Below, piece by piece: positions 14,090-22,301 of a DNA stretch of 31,105 nt (position 1 is the stretch's first letter; the number at the start of each line of letters is the position of its first letter). This DNA is from JANOGU01 sp964499865 (GTDB taxonomy: Bacteria > Pseudomonadota > Alphaproteobacteria > Rhodobacterales > Rhodobacteraceae): contig CAZCPY010000022.1 of the NCBI GenBank assembly GCA_964499865.1, positions 1 through 31,105 of the forward strand. The letters run 5' to 3'. The notes beneath the pieces were generated by a model. It saw only the letters and a program-made list of their open reading frames with translations, ran no database searches and was not told the DNA's origin. The translations under genes and the position numbers were made by a program.

Positions 14090-15625
14090 ATGTCTTCGAT
14101 CCTGACCAACACCTCGGCGATGGTCGCCCTGCAGACGCTGAAGGGCATCAACACGAACCTCAACAAGACGCAGGCGGAAATCTCCACCGGCAAGACCGTC
14201 GCCACCGCCAAGGACAACGCCGCCGTCTGGGCCATCTCGAAAGTGATGGAATCCGACGTGAAGGGCTTCAAGGGCATTTCCGACAGCCTGTCGCTGGGCT
14301 CGTCCACCATCTCGGTCGCCCGCCAGGCGGCAGAAACGGTCACCGACCTGCTGACCGAGGTCAAGGGCAAGGTCGTCGCCGCGCAGGAGGAAAACGTCGA
14401 CCGCGCCAAGATCCAGACCGACATCGACGCCCTGCGCGAACAGATCTCCAGCGTGGTCGGCGCGGCGCAGTTCAACGGCCTGAACCTGATCTCGGGCACC
14501 GACGACGTGAACATCCTGTCGTCGCTCGACCGCGGCGCCTCGGGGACCGTGACCGCGTCCAACATCACCGTCGCGCGGCAGGACCTGGGCACCGCTGCGG
14601 GCACCTACGGCACCGGCACCTCGCTTGCCGCCAACGCCACCGTGCTGAACAGCGCCACCGCCGTCGCCTCGGCCGGGGAAACGGCGGAAGTCACCTTCGC
14701 CGCAACCTGGGCCGCGGGCGACACGGCGCAGCTGACCGTGGCGGGCGTCGCGGTGAACTACACCGCCGCGGGCGCCAGCGTGACCGACATCGCGACCTAC
14801 TTCGCGGGTGCGATCAATGCGCTCGGCCTCGAAGGCGTCTCGGCCGCGAACTCCTCGGGCGTGCTGACGATCACCTCGGCCCGCGCGTTCGAAGGGCTGG
14901 CGGTCACGCAGTCGTCCACCACCGCGGGCGGCGGCACCTCGAACATCACCCAGGTGAACGGTGCTTCGCCCTCGGGCACCAACACCGCCTCGGCGTCCAC
15001 CATCCGCCAGCGCGCCGAACAGCTGTCGTTCTCGACCTCGGCGGTCGTCAACGATGGCGACGGCTACCGTGTCACCGTCGGCACGCAGTCCTACAGCTAC
15101 GTGGCCGGCAAGGGCGAATCGATGGAGGACGTGGTCCGCGGCCTCAAGATCGCGGTCGACGGCGGCGAACAGCCCGGCATTTCCACCCGCGTGTCGCAGG
15201 ACGCGACCACGGGCGCCTGGCTGCTCAACGTCGACAACGATGGCAGCGGGTCGTCCTCGCTGGCCTTCTCGGCCACCGGCAACGCGGGCGGCTCGGCGTC
15301 CGGCGGCCTGTTCGGGCTCGACTCGATCGACGTCACGACAAACGCCGGGGCCGATTCGGCGCTGGAGAACATCGAGACGATGATCAACCGGTCGATCGAC
15401 GCCTCGGCGGCCTTCGGTTCGTCGCAGATGCGGATCGACATCCAGAACGACTTCGTCGGCAAGCTGACGGATGCGCTGAAGGCCGGCATCGGCACCCTGG
15501 TCGACGCCGACATGGAGGAGGCGTCCGCGCGGCTGCAGGCGCTGCAGGTGCAGCAGCAGTTGGGCGTGCAGGCGCTGTCGATCGCCAACCAGCAGCCGCA
15601 GAGCCTGCTGTCCCTGTTCCGCTGA
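14090..15625 (+). CDS. fliC: Flagellin
   Basis: This protein of 511 residues builds the flagellar filament. The conserved N-terminal D0/D1 region (1-140) has ILTNTSAMVALQTL, STGKTVATAKDNAAVWAISKVMESDV and ISSVVGAAQFNGLNLISG. The middle (about 150-400) is a variable, Ala/Thr/Ser-rich surface domain with AEVTFAATWAAGDTAQLTVAG-type strands. The C-terminal D1/D0 part returns with ALENIETMINRSIDASAAFGSSQ and ends SIANQQPQSLLSLFR. It is secreted by the flagellar type III system without a cleaved signal. Expression is probably fine-tuned after transcription by FlbT and FlaF, encoded just downstream. Confidence 0.96.
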   Translation: MSSILTNTSAMVALQTLKGINTNLNKTQAEISTGKTVATAKDNAAVWAISKVMESDVKGFKGISDSLSLGSSTISVARQAAETVTDLLTEVKGKVVAAQEENVDRAKIQTDIDALREQISSVVGAAQFNGLNLISGTDDVNILSSLDRGASGTVTASNITVARQDLGTAAGTYGTGTSLAANATVLNSATAVASAGETAEVTFAATWAAGDTAQLTVAGVAVNYTAAGASVTDIATYFAGAINALGLEGVSAANSSGVLTITSARAFEGLAVTQSSTTAGGGTSNITQVNGASPSGTNTASASTIRQRAEQLSFSTSAVVNDGDGYRVTVGTQSYSYVAGKGESMEDVVRGLKIAVDGGEQPGISTRVSQDATTGAWLLNVDNDGSGSSSLAFSATGNAGGSASGGLFGLDSIDVTTNAGADSALENIETMINRSIDASAAFGSSQMRIDIQNDFVGKLTDALKAGIGTLVDADMEEASARLQALQVQQQLGVQALSIANQQPQSLLSLFR

Positions 15626-15637
15626 TCCTGACGGACC

Positions 15638-15662
15638 GGCCCCGGGCGACACGCCCGGGGCC
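15638..15662 (+). terminator. GC-rich hairpin between flagellin and flaF (attenuating terminator)
   Basis: A perfect 10-bp stem (15638-15647 with 15653-15662) with a 5-base loop begins 13 bases after the flagellin stop. There is no T run, so it may act as a partial terminator or as an RNA 3' end stabiliser. Either would let flagellin greatly exceed FlaF and FlbT from a shared transcript. Confidence 0.55.
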
Positions 15663-15694
15663 ACCTTCACCCCTGACCTCCGGAAGGACACCGC

Positions 15695-16069
15695 ATGAAC
15701 GCCCTTGCCAAGGCGCACGACGCCTACGCGCGTCCCGACGCCCCCGCGCGCAGCCCCCGCGCCATCGAATACGACCTGTTCGCCCGCGCCACGCGCGCCC
15801 TGTCCGCCGCCTGGGCGGCCCGCGACCGCGATCGCGCGGCCCTGATCCGCGCCCTGCACGAGAACCTGCGGCTATGGCGCACGCTGGCCGTCGATGTCGC
15901 CGATCCCGGCAACACCCTGCCGCCCGCCCTGCGCGCGCGGCTGTTCTACCTGTATGAATTCACCGACCAGCACAGCCGCAAGGTGCTGGACAAGACCGCC
16001 GACGCTGCGGTCCTGGTCGAGATCAACACCGCCGTGATGCGCGGCCTGCGGGGCGAGAGCGCGGGATGA
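15695..16069 (+). CDS. flaF: Flagellar biosynthesis regulator FlaF
   Basis: FlaF has 124 residues and is a helical partner of flagellin. In Caulobacter it is needed for flagellin translation and secretion, and it antagonises FlbT. Evidence is the segment RSPRAIEYDLFARATRALSAA, NLRLWRTLAVDVADPGNTLP and RARLFYLYEFTDQHSRKVL, which are the three conserved blocks of the family. GGAAGGA lies 6 bases before the ATG. Its stop overlaps the flbT start (ATGA), so the two are coupled. Confidence 0.94.
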   Translation: MNALAKAHDAYARPDAPARSPRAIEYDLFARATRALSAAWAARDRDRAALIRALHENLRLWRTLAVDVADPGNTLPPALRARLFYLYEFTDQHSRKVLDKTADAAVLVEINTAVMRGLRGESAG

Positions 16070-16470
16070 CCGGTCTTGTGCTCAAGCTCGGCCCGGGCGA
16101 ACGGGTCCTGATCAACGGCGCGGTGATCGAGAACGGCGACCGCCGCTCGCGGCTGTCGGTGATGACGCCGAACGCCAACATCCTGCGCCTGCGCGACGCG
16201 ATCCACCCGCAGCAGGTCAATACCCCCGTGCGCCGCGTCTGCTACATCGCGCAACTGGTCCTGTCGGGCGATGCCGATGCGGACGAGGCCCGCCCGCAAC
16301 TTCTGCGCGGGATCGAGCAGCTGTCCCAGGTGCTGACCGACCCCGACAGCCGCGCGCAACTGGCCGCGGCGACCGCGGCGGTGATCGAGAACCAGCCCTA
16401 CCAGGTGCTCAAGGCGCTGCGAAGCCTTCTGCCGCGCGAGGAACGGCTGTTCGCCGCGCGCCCGCAGTGA
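16066..16470 (+). CDS. flbT: Flagellar biosynthesis repressor FlbT
   Basis: FlbT has 134 residues. It is known to bind the 5' leader of flagellin mRNA in Caulobacter and to destabilise it when hook assembly is incomplete. Evidence: LVLKLGPGERVLINGAVIENGDRRSRLSV at the start, ILRLRDAIHPQQVNTPVRRVCYIAQLVLSGD in the middle, and YQVLKALRSLLPREERLF at the end. These cover the whole family. It lies between flaF (4-base overlap) and a DUF1217 gene (1-base overlap). Confidence 0.95.
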   Translation: MTGLVLKLGPGERVLINGAVIENGDRRSRLSVMTPNANILRLRDAIHPQQVNTPVRRVCYIAQLVLSGDADADEARPQLLRGIEQLSQVLTDPDSRAQLAAATAAVIENQPYQVLKALRSLLPREERLFAARPQ

Positions 16471-17276
16471 TGTTCAAGCCGGTCATCCCCTCGGGCGGGC
16501 TGGCCGGCTGGGCCTTTCTCAACCGCACGCTCGACACCCAGCGCGCGGCCTTCGACCGCAGCGGCGAGCAGGCCCGGGACGAGGCGTATTTCCGCGACAG
16601 GATCGGCCAGGTGACCACGGCCGACCAGCTGGTCGGCGACCGGAGGCTTCTGAAGGTCGCGCTCGACGCCTTCGGCCTCGGCGCCGACATCAACAGCAAG
16701 GCCTTCATCCGCAAGGTGCTGTCGGACGGCACGCTGAAGGACGGGGCGCTGTCGAACCGGCTGGCCGACAAGCGCTATCGCGACTTTTCCGCCGCCTTCG
16801 GCTTCGGCGACTTTTCCGTTCCGCGCACGAAACTGTCGGATTTTGCCGACAAGTTCCTGGTCCAGTGGCGCGCCCGGGGTTTCGAAAGCGCCGTCGGCCA
16901 GTCGAACAACGACCTGCGTCTGGCGATGAACCTGCAGCGGGACCTGCCCGCGATCGCCCGCGGGCGCGGGTCGGACGATGCCAAATGGTTCACCGTGATG
17001 GGCAACCCGCCCCTGCGCGAGGTTTTCGAACGCGCGCTGGGCCTGCCGCAAAGCTTTGGCGCGCTGGACCTCGACCGCCAGCTGTCGACCTTTCGCGACC
17101 GGGCCGAGGCGTTCTTCGGCGACGGCGAGATTTCGCGCTACACCGACCCCGCCGCGGTAGAGGAGCTGACGCGCCGCTTCCTTGCCCGTGCCGACGTCTC
17201 GCTGACCACGGCCACGCCCGCCTCGGGTGCGCTGCAGCTCCTGCAATCCGTGCCGTCGCTGTTCCGCCGGGCCTGA
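16470..17276 (+). CDS. DUF1217 domain protein in the flagellar operon
   Basis: This encodes 268 residues. The ATG at 16470 shares one base with the flbT stop (TGATG); a GTG directly before it is an alternative. Sequence blocks AGWAFLNRTLDTQRAAFDRS, EAYFRDRIGQVTTADQLVGDRRLLKVAL, AFGLGADINSKAFIRKVL and FLVQWRARGFESAVGQSNND fit DUF1217, a family often found in flagellar loci of alphaproteobacteria. No signal peptide or membrane helix is visible, and the protein looks mainly helical. Translational coupling to flbT strongly suggests a flagellar job. The biochemical role is unknown. Confidence 0.8.
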   Translation: MFKPVIPSGGLAGWAFLNRTLDTQRAAFDRSGEQARDEAYFRDRIGQVTTADQLVGDRRLLKVALDAFGLGADINSKAFIRKVLSDGTLKDGALSNRLADKRYRDFSAAFGFGDFSVPRTKLSDFADKFLVQWRARGFESAVGQSNNDLRLAMNLQRDLPAIARGRGSDDAKWFTVMGNPPLREVFERALGLPQSFGALDLDRQLSTFRDRAEAFFGDGEISRYTDPAAVEELTRRFLARADVSLTTATPASGALQLLQSVPSLFRRA

Positions 17277-17329
17277 CACCCGGGCCGAAGGCCTTCCCGT
17301 CCCGCGACGATCTGACCGCTCGACAGGGC

Positions 17330-17368
17330 TTGACGTGCCTTGGACCGTTCCATAAGCAGTTTGGAACG
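17330..17368 (+). promoter_or_regulatory. Promoter and palindromic operator of the catabolic operon
   Basis: TTGACG (17330-17335), a 17-base spacer and TAAGCA (17353-17358) form a good promoter. A perfect inverted repeat CGTTCCA (17346-17352) / TGGAACG (17362-17368), with 9 bases between, straddles the -10 box. A bound dimer would block RNA polymerase, so a repressor is expected. The TTCCA/TGGAA half sites resemble those of IclR-type regulators, but that assignment is a guess. No regulator gene is in the window. The rest of the 121-base gap shows nothing else clear. Confidence 0.6.
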
Positions 17369-17397
17369 ATCTAAAGATGAGTCGAGGCGGTGCGCTG

Positions 17398-18399
17398 ATG
17401 CGTTGGGGCCTGATCGGGGCAAGCACGATAGCCGAGGCGCATGTCATCCCGGCGCTGCGGCGCCACGGTGGCACGATCCTGGCGGTGGCCAGCACCACCG
17501 CCGCCCGCGCTGCGGCCTTCGCCGCGGCGCAGGGCATCCCGAAAGGCACGGACGATCTGGCCGGCCTGCTGGCCGATCCCGCCATCGAAGCCGTCTACAT
17601 CTCGTCCACCAACGAAAAGCACTTCCCCCAGGCGATGGCCGCCATCGCCGCGGGCAAGCATGTGCTGTGCGAAAAGCCGCTGGCGATGACGGTGACTGAC
17701 GCCGCGGCGATGGTGCGCGCTGCCAAGGCTGCGGGCCTGGTCTTCGCCACCAACCACCACCTGCGCTGCTCCGGCAGCCACCGGGCGGTGCGCGATCTGG
17801 TCGCCGCGGGGCGGATCGGGCGCGTGCTGTCGCTGCGCATCCACCACGCCGTCCACCTGCCGCCGCACCTGCAGGGCTGGCGCATCGACAACCCGGAGGC
17901 GGGCGGCGGCGTCATCCCCGACATCACGGTGCACGACGCCGACGTGGTCCGATTCCTGACCGGCGAGGATCCGGTTGCGGTTGTCGCGATGATGGCCGCC
18001 TCGGGCCTGGGCCGCGGGGTGGAAGACAGCGCCATGTCGGTCTGGACCCTGCCCTCGGGCGCCATGGTGATGAGCCACGAGAGTTTCACGCACCCCTTCG
18101 CGGGCTCGGGGTTCGAGATACACGGCGCCGAAGGGTCGGTCTTCGCGCAGGGTGTGATGACGCAGCGCCCGGTGGGCCAGGTCACGCTGGTCACCGCCGC
18201 GGGGCGCGAGGATGTGCCCTACGGCGCGCATGACCTCTATGATCAGGGCGTGGCGGATTTCCTTTCCGCCGTCGCGGGCACCGGGCGCGTTGCGGCCTCG
18301 GGTCAGGATGGCGTGAAGTCGCTGGCCGTGGCGCTGGCCGTGCGCGAGGCCGCGCGGACCGGGCAGCGGCAGGATGTGGACTACGGGGCCCTGGCGTGA
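17398..18399 (+). CDS. Gfo/Idh/MocA family oxidoreductase
   Basis: This is a 333-residue NAD(P)-dependent dehydrogenase of the sugar/inositol type. The N-terminal Rossmann strand is WGLIGAST (3-10), and YISSTNEKHF leads to HVLCEKPLAMT with the family's EKP motif (92-94). GGGVIPDITVHDADVVRFL carries D175 and H179, the catalytic pair of the C-terminal domain. ATG 17398 is preferred over ATG 17377 because it places the Rossmann strand at the usual distance and has GAGG 10 bases upstream. It is the first gene of the catabolic operon; its stop overlaps the next start. Substrates in this family are cyclic polyols, aldoses, keto-sugars or glycosides, and the exact one is unknown. Confidence 0.92.
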   Translation: MRWGLIGASTIAEAHVIPALRRHGGTILAVASTTAARAAAFAAAQGIPKGTDDLAGLLADPAIEAVYISSTNEKHFPQAMAAIAAGKHVLCEKPLAMTVTDAAAMVRAAKAAGLVFATNHHLRCSGSHRAVRDLVAAGRIGRVLSLRIHHAVHLPPHLQGWRIDNPEAGGGVIPDITVHDADVVRFLTGEDPVAVVAMMAASGLGRGVEDSAMSVWTLPSGAMVMSHESFTHPFAGSGFEIHGAEGSVFAQGVMTQRPVGQVTLVTAAGREDVPYGAHDLYDQGVADFLSAVAGTGRVAASGQDGVKSLAVALAVREAARTGQRQDVDYGALA

Positions 18400-19967
18400 C
18401 CAAAGTGGTGCCTGCCAGTGACGCCGTGGCCCGCATCGCCGACGGGGCGGTCGTCACGGTGTCGTCCTCCTCGGCGCTCGGCTGCCCCGACCTCGTGCTC
18501 AAGGCGCTGGGTGCGCGCTTTGCGGCAGAGGGCCATCCCCGCGCGATCACCACGCTGCACCCCATCGCGGCGGGCGACATGTATGGCGTGCGCGGCATGG
18601 ACTGGCTGGCGCAGGACGGGCTTCTGGCCCGCGTGCTGGCGGGGTCCTACCCCTCGGGGCCGTCGTCGCTGCCGATGCCCGCGATCTGGCAGATGATCGT
18701 CGAGGACCGGGTGGCCGCCTGGAACGTGCCCTCGGGCATCCTGTTCGACATGCACCGCGAGGCGGCGGCGCGCAGGCCCGGCGTCTTGACCCGCGTGGGG
18801 CTGGAGACCTTCGTCGACCCCGTCCGCGAGGGCTGCGCGATGAACGCCAGCGCCGCCGCCCAGCCCATCGTGCGGCGGGTGGACTTCGACGGCGGCACCT
18901 GGCTGCACTTTCCCAACATCCAGCCCGATGTCTGCATCCTGCGCGCCACCACGGCGGACGAATGGGGCAACCTGACCTACGAACACGAAGGCGCCTATCT
19001 GGGCGGGCTGGAGCAGGCCATCGCCACCCGCAACAACCGCGGCCTGGTCATCGCGCAGGTCAAGCGGGTGACGGCGCGGGGGTCGCTTCGCCCCCATGAC
19101 GTGCGGGTGCCCGGGCATCTGGTGGACCTGATCGTGATCGACCCCGACCAGCGGCAAACGACCGAGACCCCCTACGACCCCGCGATTTCCGGCGAGATCA
19201 TCCGGCCTCTGTCCAGCTTTTCGGTGGCCGACCACGGGGTCGAGAAGGTGATCGCCCGCCGCGCCGCGATGGAACTGCGCGCGGGCATGACCGCCAACCT
19301 CGGCTTCGGCATTTCCGCCATGGTGCCGCGCATCCTTCTGGAGGAGGGCCACGCCGGCGCCGTCACCTGGGCCATCGAGCAGGGCGCCGTGGGCGGCGTG
19401 CCGCTGACCGGCTTCGCCTTCGGCTGCGCGTCGAACGCCGACGCCTTCATGCCCTCGCCGCAGCAGTTCATCTACTTCCAGGGCGGCGGCTTCGACCTGT
19501 CGTTCCTGTCCTTCCTCGAGGTCGATACCGAGGGCAACGTCAACGTCAGCAAGCTGGGCAAGAAGCCCTACCTGACCGCCGGTTGCGGCGGGTTCGTCGA
19601 CATCACCGCGGGTGCGCGCAAGATCGTCTTTTCCGGCTGGTTCGAGGCCGGGGCCGAGGTAGCGCTGTCGGCCGGGGGTCTGACCGTCACCAAGCCGGGC
19701 AGGTTCGCCAAGATGGTCCCGGCGGTGGAGCATGTCACCTTTTCGGGCCGCCGCGCGCAGGAGACGGGGCAGGAGGTGCTCTATGTCACCGAACGCTGCG
19801 TCATCCGGCTGACGCCGCAGGGGCTGTTGGCGACCGAGATCATGCCCGGCATCGACCCCGCGCGGGATATCGTCGCGGCCTCGGGCGGGCGGGTGCAGGT
19901 GGCGGCGGATGCGGTGGCCATGCCGCTGTCGCTGCTGACTGATGGTCCGATGGGGTGGGCGCCATGA
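18396..19967 (+). CDS. Class I CoA-transferase (fused alpha-beta, YdiF/PCT-like)
   Basis: This is a 523-residue single-chain family I CoA-transferase, which moves CoA between carboxylic acids (acetate, propionate, 3-oxoacids) through a glutamyl thioester. The alpha half has GAVVTVSSSSALGCPDLVL, near the CoA loop, and MNASAAAQPIVRRVDFDGGTWLHFP. The beta half carries TWAIEQGAVGGVPLTG, in which E328 is at the position of the catalytic glutamate of YdiF/PCT. The N-terminal loop lacks the usual G-x-x-x-G repeat and reads SSSSALGCPD, so the CoA-binding end may be altered. The GTG start overlaps the previous stop (GTGA). It probably activates an acid made by the oxidoreductases of the operon; the acid is unknown. 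Confidence 0.87.
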   Translation: MTKVVPASDAVARIADGAVVTVSSSSALGCPDLVLKALGARFAAEGHPRAITTLHPIAAGDMYGVRGMDWLAQDGLLARVLAGSYPSGPSSLPMPAIWQMIVEDRVAAWNVPSGILFDMHREAAARRPGVLTRVGLETFVDPVREGCAMNASAAAQPIVRRVDFDGGTWLHFPNIQPDVCILRATTADEWGNLTYEHEGAYLGGLEQAIATRNNRGLVIAQVKRVTARGSLRPHDVRVPGHLVDLIVIDPDQRQTTETPYDPAISGEIIRPLSSFSVADHGVEKVIARRAAMELRAGMTANLGFGISAMVPRILLEEGHAGAVTWAIEQGAVGGVPLTGFAFGCASNADAFMPSPQQFIYFQGGGFDLSFLSFLEVDTEGNVNVSKLGKKPYLTAGCGGFVDITAGARKIVFSGWFEAGAEVALSAGGLTVTKPGRFAKMVPAVEHVTFSGRRAQETGQEVLYVTERCVIRLTPQGLLATEIMPGIDPARDIVAASGGRVQVAADAVAMPLSLLTDGPMGWAP

Positions 19968-20731
19968 GCGCCGTGCACCTTCAGATGCACGGACGGGTGG
20001 CCGAGCTGCGGCTGGACAACCCGGCCAGGCTGAACGCCTTCACGGTGGAGATGCTGGACCAGATGGCCGCGCATCTGGAGGCGCTGGAGCGCACCCCGGA
20101 CCTGGCCTGCCTCATGGTCACCGCCGTTGACTCAAGGGCCTTCTGTTCCGGCGCCGACATCACCGCCTGGGGGGGGCTTGGCCCGGCCGACTTCGCGCGC
20201 CACTGGGTGCGCGGCGGGCATCGCATCTTCGACCGGCTGGCCCGCTTCGCCCGGCCCACGATCGCGGTGCTGCACGGCCATGCCTTCGGCGGCGGGCTGG
20301 AGCTGGCGGCGGCCTGCGACATCCGGGTGATGGCGCCCAAGGCGACGCTGGCCCTGCCCGAGGCCGGGGTGGGCATCGTGCCGGGCTGGTCGGGCACGCA
20401 GCGGCTGGCGCGCCTGCTGCCCGAACCCGTGCTGCGCGAGATGGCGCTGTTCGGCCGCCGCCTGACGGCGGATCGGGCGCTTGCGCTGGGGTTCGTTGCC
20501 GAGGTTGCGGACGACCCCCATGCGGCCGCCGAAGCGATGGCCCTGCGGCTTCTGGACCTGTCGCCAAGGGCGGTGGAGACGGCGAAGATGATGCTGAACG
20601 CCGCCACGGGCGAGGACAGCGCCGCGATGATCGAGGCGCTCGGCAGTGCCGCCATCGCCGCCAGCGCCGACCGGGCGGAAGGTGTCGCGGCCTTTGCCGC
20701 CAAGCGCAAACCCATGTTCACGGGGCAATGA
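19964..20731 (+). CDS. Enoyl-CoA hydratase/isomerase family protein
   Basis: This is a 255-residue crotonase-fold protein. RLDNPARLNAFTVEMLDQM opens the fold, and AFCSGADITAWG (60-70) is the oxyanion/CoA loop. HGHAFGGGLELAAACDI (105-120) has the second oxyanion glycine and E113, and LPEAGVGIVPGWSGTQRL has E133. Both catalytic glutamates of true hydratases are present, so hydration or dehydration of an enoyl-CoA is likely. The ATG overlaps the CoA-transferase stop (ATGA), which suggests that the two enzymes act one after the other on the same thioester. Confidence 0.92.
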   Translation: MSAVHLQMHGRVAELRLDNPARLNAFTVEMLDQMAAHLEALERTPDLACLMVTAVDSRAFCSGADITAWGGLGPADFARHWVRGGHRIFDRLARFARPTIAVLHGHAFGGGLELAAACDIRVMAPKATLALPEAGVGIVPGWSGTQRLARLLPEPVLREMALFGRRLTADRALALGFVAEVADDPHAAAEAMALRLLDLSPRAVETAKMMLNAATGEDSAAMIEALGSAAIAASADRAEGVAAFAAKRKPMFTGQ

Positions 20732-20732
20732 C

Positions 20733-22259
20733 ATGACCTCCCTCACCGTCATTCCCTCCATCGGCGCCGCGCTCCCGGCGGTGCCGTTCGCGGGGCGGCA
20801 CCTGATCGGCGGGGCCTGGCGCGACAGCGCCGACGGCGCCACCTTCGACCGGGTGTCGCCCTCGCACGGGATCGTGGCCAGCCGGTCCGCCCGGGGTGGC
20901 GAGGCCGAGACGCAGGCCGCCATCGCCGCCGCCCGTGCCGTCTTCGACCGCGGCGACTGGTCGCGCGCGGCGGGCAAGGACCGCGCCGCGGTGCTGCTGC
21001 GCGTGGCCGACCTGATCGAGGCCGAGGTGGACCGCCTGGCGCTGGTCGAGACGCTGGAAAGCGGCAAGCCCATCACCCAGGCGCGCGGAGAGATCGCCGG
21101 GGCGGCCGACCTCTGGCGCTATGCTGCGTCGCTTGCCCGCAGCGTGCACGGCGACAGCCACAACTCGTTGGGGCCCGAGATCCTCGCCACCGTGCTCAAG
21201 GAACCCGTGGGCGTGGTGTCGATCATCACGCCCTGGAACTTTCCCTTCTGGATCCTGTCGCAGAAACTGCCCTTCGCGCTGGCCGCGGGATGCACCTGCG
21301 TGGTCAAGCCGTCGGAACTGACGCCTTCGACGACGGTCATGCTGGGCGAGATGCTGCTGCGCGCCGGTCTGCCCGACGGCGTCGTCAACATCGTGCTGGG
21401 CCATGGCCAGCCGGTAGGCGCGCTGATGGCGACGCACCCGGATGTGGACATGGTGACCTTCACCGGCTCCACCGCCGTGGGCAAGGCGATTTCCGCCGCG
21501 GCGTCCGGCACGCTGAAGAAGGTGGCGCTGGAGCTTGGCGGCAAGAACCCGCAGGCGATCTTTCCCGATGCAGACCTCGACAGCGCCGCCGATGCGGTGA
21601 CCTTCGGGGTGCATTTCAACGTGGGCCAGTGCTGCAACGCGGGCAGCCGCATCCTGGTGCACGAGGACATCGCCGAAGCCTTCACCGCCCGCGTGGCCGA
21701 GCTGTCGGCGCAGGTGGCCTTCGGCGACCCGCTGGACCCGCGCACGCAGGTCGGCGCCATCGTCAGTGTCGAGCATCTGGGCAAGATCGACGGCCATGTG
21801 AAGGCCGCCGCGGCGGCGGGCGCCCGCATCGCCCTTGGCGGCGGGGTGCTGCAGGTGCCGGGCCTGCCGGGGCAGTTCTACCAGCCGACGGTGGTGGCCG
21901 GGGTGACGCCCGCGATGCCCATCGCGCGGGACGAGGTGTTCGGCCCGGTCCTGTCGGTCCTGACCTTCCGCACGCTCGACGAGGCCATCGCGCTGGCCAA
22001 CGATGCAAGTTACGGTCTGTCTGCGGGGGTGTGGAGCGAGAACGTGCATACCTGCCTGGCCTTCGCCCGCGCGGTGCAGGCCGGGACGATCTGGACCAAC
22101 ACCTGGATGGACGGCTTCCCCGAGGTCACCTTCGGCGGCATGAAGCAATCGGGCCAGGGCCGCGAGATCGGGCGGCAGGGCTTCGACGAGTTCTTCGAGA
22201 TCAAGTCGCTCGTGATGCGGATCGGCCGCACGCGGGCCCCTTGGGTAAGGCCCCGCTGA
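20733..22259 (+). CDS. NAD(P)-dependent aldehyde dehydrogenase
   Basis: This is a 508-residue cytosolic aldehyde dehydrogenase. ITPWNFPFW gives N169, VKPSELTPST binds the cofactor phosphate or ribose, and FTGSTAVGK (243-251) is the Rossmann loop. VALELGGKNP carries the general base E267, and NVGQCCNAG carries the nucleophile C301. The start is one base after the enoyl-CoA hydratase stop and follows GGGG. It looks like the betaine-aldehyde/glyceraldehyde-type branch; the aldehyde is probably released or produced by other enzymes of this operon, and it is not identifiable from sequence. The 42-base gap after it holds the GGGAGGAA ribosome binding site of the next gene. Confidence 0.94.
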   Translation: MTSLTVIPSIGAALPAVPFAGRHLIGGAWRDSADGATFDRVSPSHGIVASRSARGGEAETQAAIAAARAVFDRGDWSRAAGKDRAAVLLRVADLIEAEVDRLALVETLESGKPITQARGEIAGAADLWRYAASLARSVHGDSHNSLGPEILATVLKEPVGVVSIITPWNFPFWILSQKLPFALAAGCTCVVKPSELTPSTTVMLGEMLLRAGLPDGVVNIVLGHGQPVGALMATHPDVDMVTFTGSTAVGKAISAAASGTLKKVALELGGKNPQAIFPDADLDSAADAVTFGVHFNVGQCCNAGSRILVHEDIAEAFTARVAELSAQVAFGDPLDPRTQVGAIVSVEHLGKIDGHVKAAAAAGARIALGGGVLQVPGLPGQFYQPTVVAGVTPAMPIARDEVFGPVLSVLTFRTLDEAIALANDASYGLSAGVWSENVHTCLAFARAVQAGTIWTNTWMDGFPEVTFGGMKQSGQGREIGRQGFDEFFEIKSLVMRIGRTRAPWVRPR

Positions 22260-22301
22260 CCAACGGCGGGCAGGACTGAAGCGCAACACGGGAGGAACCA
22301 C

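Noticed and set aside
13955..15859. 634-codon open frame antisense to flagellin
   Set aside because: It is Gly/Arg/Val-rich, has no recognisable domain and mirrors the codon bias of fliC.
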